DNA of 64,000 nucleotides from Leptolyngbya sp. FACHB-321 (GTDB taxonomy: Bacteria; Cyanobacteriota; Cyanobacteriia; Leptolyngbyales; Leptolyngbyaceae). Of the stretch, positions 24,728-33,023 are shown one piece after another. Every line of letters begins with the position of its first letter. The first letter of the stretch is position 1. Where the stretch lies: assembly GCF_014695975.1 (NCBI RefSeq), contig NZ_JACJPI010000064.1, forward strand, positions 186,001 to 250,000, read 5' to 3'. Position numbers and translations under genes: made by a program. A model generated the notes under the pieces. It was not told where the DNA came from and searched no databases. It saw only the letters and a list, made by a program, of their open reading frames with translations.

Positions 24728-25780
24728 CTAGAGCAATTCGGCGTACACTTCTAGGGTTTCTGCATGGACTCGTGAGACCTTGAGCCAGTCGAGATTTTGC
24801 TGCGATCGCCCTTTCCACGCCTCCAACAAGTCAGGATCCCGTAACAGTGGGGCGATCGCCTCTGCTAGAGCTGTAGGGTTAGCGGCTGGGACGAGAATAC
24901 CTGCGGCTCCACCATCCAGCGCTTCGGGAATGCCATCGACGTTGCTGGCGGCGATCGCACAGCCAGCTTCCCGTGCTTCTGAAAGCACCAGCCCAAACGG
25001 TTCCTGACGAGAGGCAAGCACAAAAATGTCGGTGGCGTCGAGATAGCGCTGCGGTTCTGCCTGGTAGCCTTCAAAGTGAATGCGATCAGCAACGGCTGTC
25101 TGCTGTGCCTGTGCCTCAAACTCAGCCCGATCAGGACCATTCCCAATTAAATAGAGATGCACGTCAGGAAACTCAGCTGCCAGTGGCTCGAAGGCGGCGA
25201 TTAAATCTGCAATGCCTTTGCGATGATACATTCCGGCAAGGGTGGCGATTGCAGGACGCTGAAGTTTGACGGGTGGCAGTGTTGCTAATCCTTCACGAGG
25301 GCTGCCCAGCGTGCCATTGCAAACGACCCGCAGCTTCGTTTTGGGAATGCCCTTGCGCGCCATTGACTGTGCCACTGATTGGCTGACTGCTATGACGCGA
25401 TCGGCGAGCCCCATCAAGATCGCGCTGCGCTGAAACTCATTGTGCACGGTGGAGACTAACCCATAGCGTGGTTTTCCTCGCAAGGTTCGTGCCAACACCA
25501 TGCCAGTCATCATGTGGGCATGAACAATGTCGGGCTGTACCGATCGCACCAGCGCTTGATAGCTTCTAGCGGCTCGGAGCAACTGTAACGGGTGGCGACG
25601 CTGGTCTAACTGGATGTGCTGCACGTCGTATTTTGCCAGCAGGCGATCGTACTCTCCTCCCGCAGAGGCAACGGTCACGGTATGTCCGGCTTCTGCCTGC
25701 AAACATGCGAGATCGACAGCAACATTGACAATGCCATTGCCAATTTCTTGAACGTGGTTGAGGATGTGCAGAATCCGCAT
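24728..25780 (-). CDS. GT4 family glycosyltransferase
   Basis: 350 residues, GT-B fold. The N-terminal domain starts MRILHILNHVQEIGNGIVNV with VDIAHAHM-like DIVHAHMMTG in the middle. The C-terminal nucleotide-sugar domain has IATLAGMYHRKGIADLIAAF, LYLIGNGPDRAEFE and the E(x7)E-type signature region EPFGLVLSEAREAGCAIAAS. It is the last gene of the long minus-strand locus and starts 3 bp after the stop of the upstream GT4 gene. Probably a cytoplasmic transferase for the exopolysaccharide repeat unit. Confidence 0.86.
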   Translation of the reverse strand: MRILHILNHVQEIGNGIVNVAVDLACLQAEAGHTVTVASAGGEYDRLLAKYDVQHIQLDQRRHPLQLLRAARSYQALVRSVQPDIVHAHMMTGMVLARTLRGKPRYGLVSTVHNEFQRSAILMGLADRVIAVSQSVAQSMARKGIPKTKLRVVCNGTLGSPREGLATLPPVKLQRPAIATLAGMYHRKGIADLIAAFEPLAAEFPDVHLYLIGNGPDRAEFEAQAQQTAVADRIHFEGYQAEPQRYLDATDIFVLASRQEPFGLVLSEAREAGCAIAASNVDGIPEALDGGAAGILVPAANPTALAEAIAPLLRDPDLLEAWKGRSQQNLDWLKVSRVHAETLEVYAELL

Positions 25781-25783
25781 AGC

Positions 25784-26932
25784 TTAACCGGCTCGTAGGG
25801 CATCGGCTGCTATCAGGTGAGACAACACTTTCACATATTGATCAACCACGCGATCGACCGAAAACTCTTGGGCGCGTTGTCGCAATACGTCAGGCGCGAT
25901 CGGGGCTTGCAAGGCTCCCAAAAGACCCTCTGCTAGCGCAGCAGCATCCCGCATGGGCACCAGCGTACCGTATTTGCCACCGTCCAAAATTTCAGCCGGA
26001 CCACTGGGGCAATCGGTAGAGACGATCGTGGTGCCTGCTGCCATCGCTTCTGCTACCACGTTGCCAAACCCCTCAAAGATGGAAGACAACGCAAACACGT
26101 TAGCGTGAGCCATGTACGTGTAAGGATTTTCAGCAAAACCGGGCAGCGCTACATCGTCTTGCAGTCCCAATGTTTGAATCTGTGCCTCTAGTTTGGCGCG
26201 ATCTTCGCCTTCGCCCAGGATCATCAGCCGTGCCAATCGCTGCCGTCGTACGATCGCAAAGGCTTCTACCAATGTTGGAAAATCTTTCTGGCTGACCAAT
26301 CGCCCTACGCCCAAAATCACAGGTGGTTCTCCGGCTGCAAACCAGGGATGATCAACGGGCTGCTGCATTTTTGCTAGTACAGCGGGCGTGACAACTGGAT
26401 TGTAAATTACTTGAATTGTGTCGGCTGGCATGCCTGTCAACCGAGCAACATCCTCCGCTACGCCTCTAGAAGCTGCCACGATCGCATCTGCCCAGGGATA
26501 AAACAAACGCACCAATTTGGGTCTGATGCGCCCGATCGTGTGGGGTTGATGATCGCGAAACTGCTGTGAAAGATTGGTCTGCACGCACATCACAATGCGA
26601 GTCGATGCACCTGCCAAGCGCTGTGCCCAAGTTGCTGAGCTGAGAATATCCAGCGCTGACAAGAGAACAGAGGGCTGCTCTTGCTGCAAGTAGCGTCGCA
26701 ATGCCAGCGTTTTTGACACCAGTAGCGGCGATCGTGCCTTCAAATCCACAATCCGAATGGTGGATGGCACTGTGTCTAGATAGGCTCCTTTTGTTTCTGC
26801 CAGCACCAGATCGATTTTGAAGCCACGTTCGGCAAGACCTTCTGCTAGATGCAGCATGGCTCGTTCGGCACCACCACCTTCGAGGGCTGGAAGGAAGACG
26901 CTGATGGAGGGGGTAGATGGAGGTAGGGGCAT
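25784..26932 (-). CDS. GT4 family glycosyltransferase
   Basis: 382 residues from the ATG at 26932 (MPLPPSTPSISVFLPALEGG). The open frame runs much further upstream into the preceding gene, but that part is Arg/Ser-rich shadow sequence of the acyltransferase-GT4 gene. The GT-B motifs are GGGAERAMLHLAEGLAERG, then VSQKDFPTLVEAFAIV, LMILGEGEDRAKLE, and SIFEGFGNVVAEAMAAGTTI containing the E(x7)E pair. The gene sits 4 bp from the next GT4 and follows a purine-rich spacer, 26933-27039. Confidence 0.85.
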   Translation of the reverse strand: MPLPPSTPSISVFLPALEGGGAERAMLHLAEGLAERGFKIDLVLAETKGAYLDTVPSTIRIVDLKARSPLLVSKTLALRRYLQQEQPSVLLSALDILSSATWAQRLAGASTRIVMCVQTNLSQQFRDHQPHTIGRIRPKLVRLFYPWADAIVAASRGVAEDVARLTGMPADTIQVIYNPVVTPAVLAKMQQPVDHPWFAAGEPPVILGVGRLVSQKDFPTLVEAFAIVRRQRLARLMILGEGEDRAKLEAQIQTLGLQDDVALPGFAENPYTYMAHANVFALSSIFEGFGNVVAEAMAAGTTIVSTDCPSGPAEILDGGKYGTLVPMRDAAALAEGLLGALQAPIAPDVLRQRAQEFSVDRVVDQYVKVLSHLIAADALRAG

Positions 26933-27039
26933 GGGAGGAAAGGATGAGGGATGAAGGATGAAAGAGGAGAGGGAGACGGGGAAAGCAGGGGAGGCAGAGA
27001 ACGCGAGGGAAGCAAGAACGTTTTGAGTTAACTCAGCCT

Positions 27040-29415
27040 TTAGCCTTCTGCCTTCACTACGGCTTGCAGGAGTTGATCGATCTGTTGTCGAATGTGGCTC
27101 AGTGCAAAGCGATCGGTGGCTTGGGTTTGAGCGGTTTGGACGATCGCCTGTGTATGTGCTGGGTCTGCTCGACAGTGGGCGATCGCGGCTGCTAGTGCCT
27201 GTGCGTCTCCGGGTGGCGTTAGCCAGCCAGTGACTCCTGGTTCTACCAGTTCCACTGCGCCGCCAGCAGCAGCGGCAATAATGGGTCGCCCACAGAGCAT
27301 CGCTTCGACGATGACGCGCCCAAAGGGTTCTGGTGCAGTGGAGGTATGGGCAATCACCTCGCACGCTTGCATGATGGGCACTACATCCGACCGAAAGCCG
27401 AGAAACTGCACTCGGTCTTGTAGTCCCAGCGTTGTCACTTGCGTCTTCAGCGCTTGCACATACTCCTGTTCGCCAAACAGCGCATCGCCTACCAAGACTG
27501 CTATCACATCCTTGGGGCAATGAACTAGCGCCTCAATAAGGATGTGCTGTCCTTTCCAGGGCGACAGACGGCTGAAATGCCCGATCGCAAATTTGCCGTC
27601 TAGCCCAAGCTGCTGTCTCTGGTTCAGATTCACTTGACCCAACGTTACATCTAACTGATAGGCGGCTGGCTCGAAGCCGTTATAAACCACAGTGACCAGT
27701 TCTGCGTGTCCACCTGCCTGAATGAAAGCATCACGAGTGGCATTAGATGTGGCAATGACCCGACTAGCGCAGCGATTTGCCAATGTAACAGCAAGACGGC
27801 GATTGGTGCGGCTGAAATGATCGGCTGAAAGGATGTCGTGCAGATGGTAAACCAGAGGACGACGGCTGAGTAGGCTTGCTAACGCCCCAACCACCAACGC
27901 TTTTTGAGTATTGGCATAGATCACATCATAATCGCGGCTGAGACGGGCAACAGTGACAGCAATGGGTAGCAGTTGACCGAGGCTCTGAAGACCCTGTACC
28001 AGACCGCTTTCTTTGCGAACCGCGATCGACTTGGTTGCTACCACTTTGACCGCTACTCCCTGTTGTTGCAATGCCGTTTTGAAGGCACCATCTGCAAAGA
28101 GACAGACTAAGCTGCGATCGCGGTACGGCTGCACAAGATCCAGCAAACATAGTTCTGCGCCGCCCAAGGCACCACTCTGATCCAGAAAAAGCACCTTGCT
28201 TGCTGTGGCAGTGACCGGATCAGACGCTTTTGTTGCTGTTGCTAGTTGATTCACAAGCGTTCCTCTTAGTCGATAGACCAATGGTTTTTCGAGCCATACA
28301 TACGTTAGGCAACCTACGCTCAAGGTGGTCAGCAGCAACAAGCTAATTGTCGCCGAGTAACCAATGATGCTAATAAGTTGAGCCGCAATTGTCAGCTTCA
28401 ATAAGGCAGATAAGCAGGGATAGTGGGTCAAATAAATGGAGTACGATGCATCGCCCAGGAACGAAAAGAGACGTACAAAGGGGCGCGATCGCTGTACTTC
28501 TAACGTTGCTGCGCCGATCACAATCAACGTTGAAGAAATGCCATAGATCACGATTGGATTGAAGGGGAACGATCGCTCAGTTTGAGCAACACCAAACGCG
28601 ACAAAACAAGCCGTCCCTAACAGCAGTAAAAACGTATTGCTTGCCTTTAGTTGCTTCTGGAGGACTACATAAGCTGCCAAACAACCGAGCATAAACTCTA
28701 GATTGTGTGGACTAAAAATAAACCACAGCAAAAAATGTTGTTCTGGGTCAAAAGCACCTGCAATGTTGAGTAAAAAGATTGCCAATGTGCCCACAAGCCA
28801 GCCTGAAAGTAAGCGACTGAAAAGCTTGAGCGGGAATAAAATTGCTAACGCAAAAATGAAGTAAAACAGCACTTCATGGCTCAGCGACCAGCCTACGATC
28901 AGGATCGGCAAATGCGCTTGTGGCAGCAGCCATAGAGACTTCAAAATGACATCTAACTGACGCTCATACCCATAACCAAATTGCGGTGCGAGAAAGTAGA
29001 CCGGCAAGATGGCTAAGGTTACTAACCAATAGAGTGGGTACACCCGAATCAACCGTTTGAGGATGAACGGTTTTAGGCGATCGCGCCGCCCTATATCTGT
29101 CTGATGTACAAAGAAAATAATAAAGCCGCTGAGTACAAAGAAAAAATCAACGCCAGCGCTACCAAAGGTAAACAGATTTGCCAAAAACGCTTGACCCAGC
29201 TTCTCTTGACTAAGCTGTGTCACATGAAACAGCAGCACTAGTAGAGCCGCGACCCCTCGACAAATTTGAATCCCCTCCAGACGAGGTTTAGCGACTTTTG
29301 GTAAGTGCTCCAGTTGCATGGAATCGCGATCATATGGCTCCTTCTCTGCTTTTACTTCTGTTCTATTCCTGAATGATTGTTTGATCGGTAGACTGCCCCT
29401 ATGCGATGCCATCAT
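27040..29415 (-). CDS. Acyltransferase 3 - GT4 glycosyltransferase fusion
   Basis: 791 residues. The first ~375 residues are an acyltransferase-3 (OafA/YrhL-type) membrane domain: LEGIQICRGVAALLVLLFHV, GVDFFFVLSGFIIFFV, WSLSHEVLFYFIFALAILF, about ten membrane segments, and YSIYLTHYP. After a short linker a GT4 enzyme begins (VLFLDQSGALGGAELCLLDL). It ends with SPWKGQHILIEALVHCPK, a nucleotide-sugar site and EPFGRVIVEAMLCGRPIIAA. Acetyl or other acyl transfer and sugar transfer in one chain is unusual. The start overlaps the O-antigen-ligase-like gene as ATGA. Probably decorates and extends the exopolysaccharide at the inner membrane. Confidence 0.85.
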   Translation of the reverse strand: MMASHRGSLPIKQSFRNRTEVKAEKEPYDRDSMQLEHLPKVAKPRLEGIQICRGVAALLVLLFHVTQLSQEKLGQAFLANLFTFGSAGVDFFFVLSGFIIFFVHQTDIGRRDRLKPFILKRLIRVYPLYWLVTLAILPVYFLAPQFGYGYERQLDVILKSLWLLPQAHLPILIVGWSLSHEVLFYFIFALAILFPLKLFSRLLSGWLVGTLAIFLLNIAGAFDPEQHFLLWFIFSPHNLEFMLGCLAAYVVLQKQLKASNTFLLLLGTACFVAFGVAQTERSFPFNPIVIYGISSTLIVIGAATLEVQRSRPFVRLFSFLGDASYSIYLTHYPCLSALLKLTIAAQLISIIGYSATISLLLLTTLSVGCLTYVWLEKPLVYRLRGTLVNQLATATKASDPVTATASKVLFLDQSGALGGAELCLLDLVQPYRDRSLVCLFADGAFKTALQQQGVAVKVVATKSIAVRKESGLVQGLQSLGQLLPIAVTVARLSRDYDVIYANTQKALVVGALASLLSRRPLVYHLHDILSADHFSRTNRRLAVTLANRCASRVIATSNATRDAFIQAGGHAELVTVVYNGFEPAAYQLDVTLGQVNLNQRQQLGLDGKFAIGHFSRLSPWKGQHILIEALVHCPKDVIAVLVGDALFGEQEYVQALKTQVTTLGLQDRVQFLGFRSDVVPIMQACEVIAHTSTAPEPFGRVIVEAMLCGRPIIAAAAGGAVELVEPGVTGWLTPPGDAQALAAAIAHCRADPAHTQAIVQTAQTQATDRFALSHIRQQIDQLLQAVVKAEG

Positions 29416-30824
29416 TCACCTCCCGGTTGCAGCAGATGTTGATAGCGATAGAACCGCTGGGCTGCCAGTGCCATACCTGCAAAGCTCCACATCACCACGC
29501 CTGATAGTGCCAGCATTGAGCTGCCTAGTCCGATTTGGGCAAATACCCCCAGACTGATGGCGCGTGCAGCACTTACAAACGGGTCGGTTTGCCCTTCCTT
29601 GCCGCGAAACAGGCTAAAGAATAAGAGAACCGTACCGCCCAGATATGGCAACGTACCAAACCAGCCCAGGTTGAACAGCAGGGTTAAAATACCGCTGTCG
29701 TTGCTGCCCAGGCTGTCGTTTGTGAGTACAAACCCTAGCCCGTTGCCCGGAATTTCTGCCAGCGCTTCACCCATAATCTGACCGTAGCCTTCTAGCCGCT
29801 GGTTATAGCTCACGTCGTCTTGCGTATTTGAGAAGGTTTGCAGACGAGCGGCGATCGCCCCCGAAAAGGGCTGTGTATTCACCAGCGGCACCACGCACAC
29901 TGCCATCACTAGAATCGTCACAATCAACCGCATCTGCAAACGGGGCTTGAGCGAGGGCACAAAGGCGACTACGCCCACTGCCCAACCCAACCATGATGCT
30001 CGCACCAACGACAGCAAAAACGATAGATAACCCACACCTCCAGCCGCAAACCGCAGCGTACCCTGATTGTTAAACAGCAGCAGCAAGCCTGCCATCATCA
30101 CTGTCGCAAAGGGACCTGGTGAATTTAGAGTGCTGAACACGCGCATTCCTAATGGCTCTGGTGTGCCAAAGGCGATCGCCTTGGAGCTAATCAGCCAAAA
30201 GCGATCCCACTCTGGGGCAACAAGATATTGCAGCACCCCGTATGCCCCCATCACCAATACACCCCACAAAAAGACCCGTTCCACATTCTGCCGATACGCT
30301 GGATAATGCCGCCAATGAACAAACAAATGAAACCCAAATAAAATTGGCGCTAACCAGTTCAGCAGCGGCACGACAACTGCTGTCGGTGGATACTTAATCA
30401 GCCCCACCAGCAAGCCGTAGAAGACTCCCGCCGCCGACAAAATGAACGGCAAGCCATCCTGACGCAAATAGCGGGGCAGGTATTGTACAAAGGTCAACCC
30501 CGTCAGCATCATGACCAGAAATGGTGCCAGCAATACAGGGCTAGGGTCAACCCATCCGCTTTGAAAATCAATCAAGCGCCGCACAAAGGGCGTTAAAAAC
30601 GCAATCCACCAGGTAAATCCGATGTACAGAACGGGATACCGTTTAAACAAAAACAAGCCGACTAGCAGCGCGATCGCTGGATATGCCAACCGCAGTAAGC
30701 CACCTGCACCCGCCAAAATGCACAGCAGCGAAAAGCACACCAATCCCAACATGGCAGTCCATGCCAGCGTTGGCTGTAAACCAAACTGAGGACGGTGATT
30801 GGGAGTAGTGACGTTGGTTTGCAT
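29412..30824 (-). CDS. O-antigen polymerase/ligase-like membrane protein (Wzy/WaaL type)
   Basis: 470 residues from the ATG at 30824 (MQTNVTTPNHRPQFG). The frame stays open 20 codons further upstream only because it runs through a CTTCTGCCTT-type spacer. It has about ten to twelve membrane segments (AMLGLVCFSLLCILAGAGG, LAYPAIALLVGLFLF, LGWAVGVVAFVPSLK). A large loop carries RLEGYGQIMGEALAEIPGNG, followed by LGSNDSGILTLLFNLGWFG. This matches the large periplasmic loop region of the Wzy_C/O-antigen ligase superfamily. Likely the polymerase of the Wzy-type locus. Confidence 0.8.
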   Translation of the reverse strand: MQTNVTTPNHRPQFGLQPTLAWTAMLGLVCFSLLCILAGAGGLLRLAYPAIALLVGLFLFKRYPVLYIGFTWWIAFLTPFVRRLIDFQSGWVDPSPVLLAPFLVMMLTGLTFVQYLPRYLRQDGLPFILSAAGVFYGLLVGLIKYPPTAVVVPLLNWLAPILFGFHLFVHWRHYPAYRQNVERVFLWGVLVMGAYGVLQYLVAPEWDRFWLISSKAIAFGTPEPLGMRVFSTLNSPGPFATVMMAGLLLLFNNQGTLRFAAGGVGYLSFLLSLVRASWLGWAVGVVAFVPSLKPRLQMRLIVTILVMAVCVVPLVNTQPFSGAIAARLQTFSNTQDDVSYNQRLEGYGQIMGEALAEIPGNGLGFVLTNDSLGSNDSGILTLLFNLGWFGTLPYLGGTVLLFFSLFRGKEGQTDPFVSAARAISLGVFAQIGLGSSMLALSGVVMWSFAGMALAAQRFYRYQHLLQPGGE

Positions 30825-30923
30825 GAGGGCAGAAGGCGGGAGAAGATAGAAGGCAAAGGGCAGGAGGCAGAAGGCAAAGGGCAAAAAGCGGGAGTTGAGA
30901 GAAGGTAAAACAAACTCAAACCT
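30825..30923. repeat. Low-complexity purine/pyrimidine spacer (AGGCAGAAGGCAAAGGG type)
   Basis: Short spacer built of repeated AGAAGGCAAAGGG/AGGAGGCAG units. The same family of motifs recurs at about 26933-27060, 54070-54190, 60455-60490 and 63840-63885. It is non-coding and extends neighbouring open frames artificially. Confidence 0.55.
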
Positions 30924-31742
30924 TTAATGCTTCTCTGGCGATCGCCCGTTTTTCCAATCAATTTCGTAGAGCTTGATTTCCTTTAAAAAGATGTAGAAGC
31001 TCCACAGCCCTGACAGCGTAAAGCCAGCCATACCTTGACGAAACATGCCATACCAAACGTATTGCTGTACAAACTTTGCGGATGGTTTAAGCAAGAGTCG
31101 CAGCAGGCTAAAGCGAGTGCCGTTACGATGGGCTTGTTGGGCATCCAAATCGGTGTAGCGGTTAAAGCGAATGACTAAATCGCTGATGTCACGGAAGCCG
31201 TAGTGCCAAATCACGCCAGGTAGTTTAACAACGGGTGCATTTTTAATATCGGGTCCTTCGTGTACCAAAACATTTTTGATGCGAAAGATGGTTTTGTTGT
31301 AGAGGCGCGTGTGATATTCCGGTCGAGTGTCGAGCCACGTATCCCAAAAGTCGCCGATGCGAACGGCAGAAAAAGCGTTGGCTACGATCGTCGGTGCTTG
31401 TTTCCACTCCAGCAAGGCGGCGGCTAAGCGATCGTCAATGACTTCATCCGCATCAATAAAAAAAATCCAGTCGTGCTGTGCATGGTCAGCTCCAAAATTA
31501 CGCTGGTCGGAGTAGCCTGTCCAGGGATTGTGATAAACCTGGCAGTCCAGCTCGCGGGCAATTTGCACTGTTGCATCCTGACTACCGCTATCAACTACCA
31601 CTACCTCATCCGCAAATGATTGACATGAGCGAATTGCATTGGCGATACATTCTTCTTCGTTAAGCGCAATGATGACGACGGACAACGATCGCAGCATCGT
31701 TGCTGTTGGTTTAGTAAGAGTTTGTTCTGAACTCAGGTGCAT
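30924..31742 (-). CDS. GT2 family glycosyltransferase (WaaE/KdtX-like)
   Basis: 272 residues; a second ATG 15 codons in (MLRSLSVVIIALNEEECI) may be the true start. The GT-A motifs are VVIIALNEEECIANAI, VVVDSGSQDATVQIA, YSDQRNFGADHAQHDWIFF and the metal motif FIDADEVID. Then AVRIGDFWDTWLDTR and RLYNKTIFRIKNVLVHEG follow, the conserved blocks of the WaaE/KdtX-like group that adds core sugars to lipid-linked glycans. A C-terminal amphipathic or membrane segment is visible near GMFRQGMAGFTLSGLWSFYI. Confidence 0.86.
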   Translation of the reverse strand: MHLSSEQTLTKPTATMLRSLSVVIIALNEEECIANAIRSCQSFADEVVVVDSGSQDATVQIARELDCQVYHNPWTGYSDQRNFGADHAQHDWIFFIDADEVIDDRLAAALLEWKQAPTIVANAFSAVRIGDFWDTWLDTRPEYHTRLYNKTIFRIKNVLVHEGPDIKNAPVVKLPGVIWHYGFRDISDLVIRFNRYTDLDAQQAHRNGTRFSLLRLLLKPSAKFVQQYVWYGMFRQGMAGFTLSGLWSFYIFLKEIKLYEIDWKNGRSPEKH

Positions 31743-31850
31743 AACGACGCAGCCTCTAGGGATGGAATCAAATGACAGAAATGAATGAAAAGTTATGATG
31801 CGATTAGTTGATACTATTTAGTCAAAAATGTAGGGTTAAAGTTAAGTTTT

Positions 31851-32939
31851 TCATGGTTTTGATGGGGCTGATAATTGTAATAAAAAGGACTTAAATGTAC
31901 TGGCTTGATTATGTGTAACGTACCATTGGTGAGCAGCATCAGCGATCGCTTGTAACTGCTCCATTGCTAGTGACTCTGCCTGCATACCAGCAAACAAAAA
32001 ATTGGTTTCAGCTTGCAACCCATCTAGCAAGGTTGCTTTTTCCTGTGTGACGATCGGCACCAGTCCATGAGCGCAGTAGGTTGCAAAAACGCCAGATTTT
32101 GCTAGATGCCCGTTATCAGTCGAGTAGACAATACCTGCAAGTGAATCAGACATTAATTGGCTAATCCTTGCAGCGGGCTGTTCACCCATCTTAACTAAGG
32201 GAATGCCCGCTAACGTCGATTGATCAAGGTGCAACGGAGAGCCAATGTCACAAATCTCTTCAATGCCTAAAAGCTGACAACAGTTTTTGAGCATGGCTTG
32301 CGATCGTTGATAAATTCTGGCGCGTCGTCCCGGTGTACCAAAAACGATTAAGCGTCTCTGGCGTTGTTCGAGGGGTAGTGGTTTTTCTAATTCGCCGATA
32401 TTAGAAAAGACCGGAAGATTAAGAATCGATGGCTGTTTGTCTTTTGCTAAAAAGTACTTTGCTATGAGGGTTTTTGTGACCGCATTGTTTGTGATAATGA
32501 CATCGGCTAATTGAGCCAGTTGCCATGCCACAGAACGCTGCCAGGGAAAGAGATAAAACGTCTTCTTGAGCAGATAGAAGGATGGAAACTCATGAAACAT
32601 CACAAGCAAGCGCAGCGATCGCTGTTGTTTCATGGTTTCGAGCGCTTTCACTAACCAAACGGGTATACCACGCTTGGCATCGTAAGGATAATCAGAAAAG
32701 TGCAAAATAACGGCTTGAATGTGTTGGGGAATGGCATCGACAAAGGCTTGTGGGCTATGTGTATGCAACGGCACAATGGGAAAGCGCTCGTCACCAAACA
32801 TCTTTTCTTGATGGGCAGTCATAAAATAAGTGCGAATGTTGCACTGAGAAAGCCCCTTTGCCAGTGTCATTGCATAATCGCCAATGCCGTCGATCGTGGG
32901 TGGTAGTCTTGGGTAAATTTGTAGAATATCCATAGGCAT
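31851..32939 (-). CDS. Putative GT-B glycosyltransferase
   Basis: 362 residues; the start may be this ATG or the one two codons later. The N-terminus MDILQIYPRLPPTIDGIGDYAM resembles GT4 proteins that begin with a glycine-rich donor-binding turn. The middle has RQRRLIVFGTPGRRARIY. The usual C-terminal E(x7)E motif is not evident; instead HGLVPIVTQEK and NFLFAGMQAESLAMEQLQ are found. It is therefore a divergent member or a protein with only the fold. It lies within the exopolysaccharide gene run. Confidence 0.6.
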   Translation of the reverse strand: MPMDILQIYPRLPPTIDGIGDYAMTLAKGLSQCNIRTYFMTAHQEKMFGDERFPIVPLHTHSPQAFVDAIPQHIQAVILHFSDYPYDAKRGIPVWLVKALETMKQQRSLRLLVMFHEFPSFYLLKKTFYLFPWQRSVAWQLAQLADVIITNNAVTKTLIAKYFLAKDKQPSILNLPVFSNIGELEKPLPLEQRQRRLIVFGTPGRRARIYQRSQAMLKNCCQLLGIEEICDIGSPLHLDQSTLAGIPLVKMGEQPAARISQLMSDSLAGIVYSTDNGHLAKSGVFATYCAHGLVPIVTQEKATLLDGLQAETNFLFAGMQAESLAMEQLQAIADAAHQWYVTHNQASTFKSFLLQLSAPSKP

Positions 32940-32986
32940 AACGTTAGCTTTAATTGAATTAGTTTATGAGTTCTAACTTTATTAGC

Positions 32987-33000
32987 TTGAATTAATTCAA
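32987..33000. repeat. 14-bp perfect palindrome
   Basis: TTGAATTAATTCAA is a perfect palindrome in an AT-rich 84-bp gap between two minus-strand glycosyltransferase genes. Related TGAATTAA phrases lie on both sides (GAATTAG before, TGAATTAACTTGAG after). It could be an operator or merely AT-rich sequence. Confidence 0.4.
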
Positions 33001-33023
33001 CTGAATTTATTCGCTTAAATGAA

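Noticed and set aside
26933-27520. N-terminal extension of the GT4 frame at 25784-26932
   Set aside because: It lies inside the coding sequence of the acyltransferase-GT4 fusion in another frame, is very rich in Arg and Ser, and has no relation to GT4 proteins. The ATG at 26932 begins the recognisable GT4 domain.
30825-30884. N-terminal extension of the Wzy/ligase-like frame
   Set aside because: The added 20 codons are produced by the CTTCTGCCTT-type spacer repeat and have no counterpart in the family.
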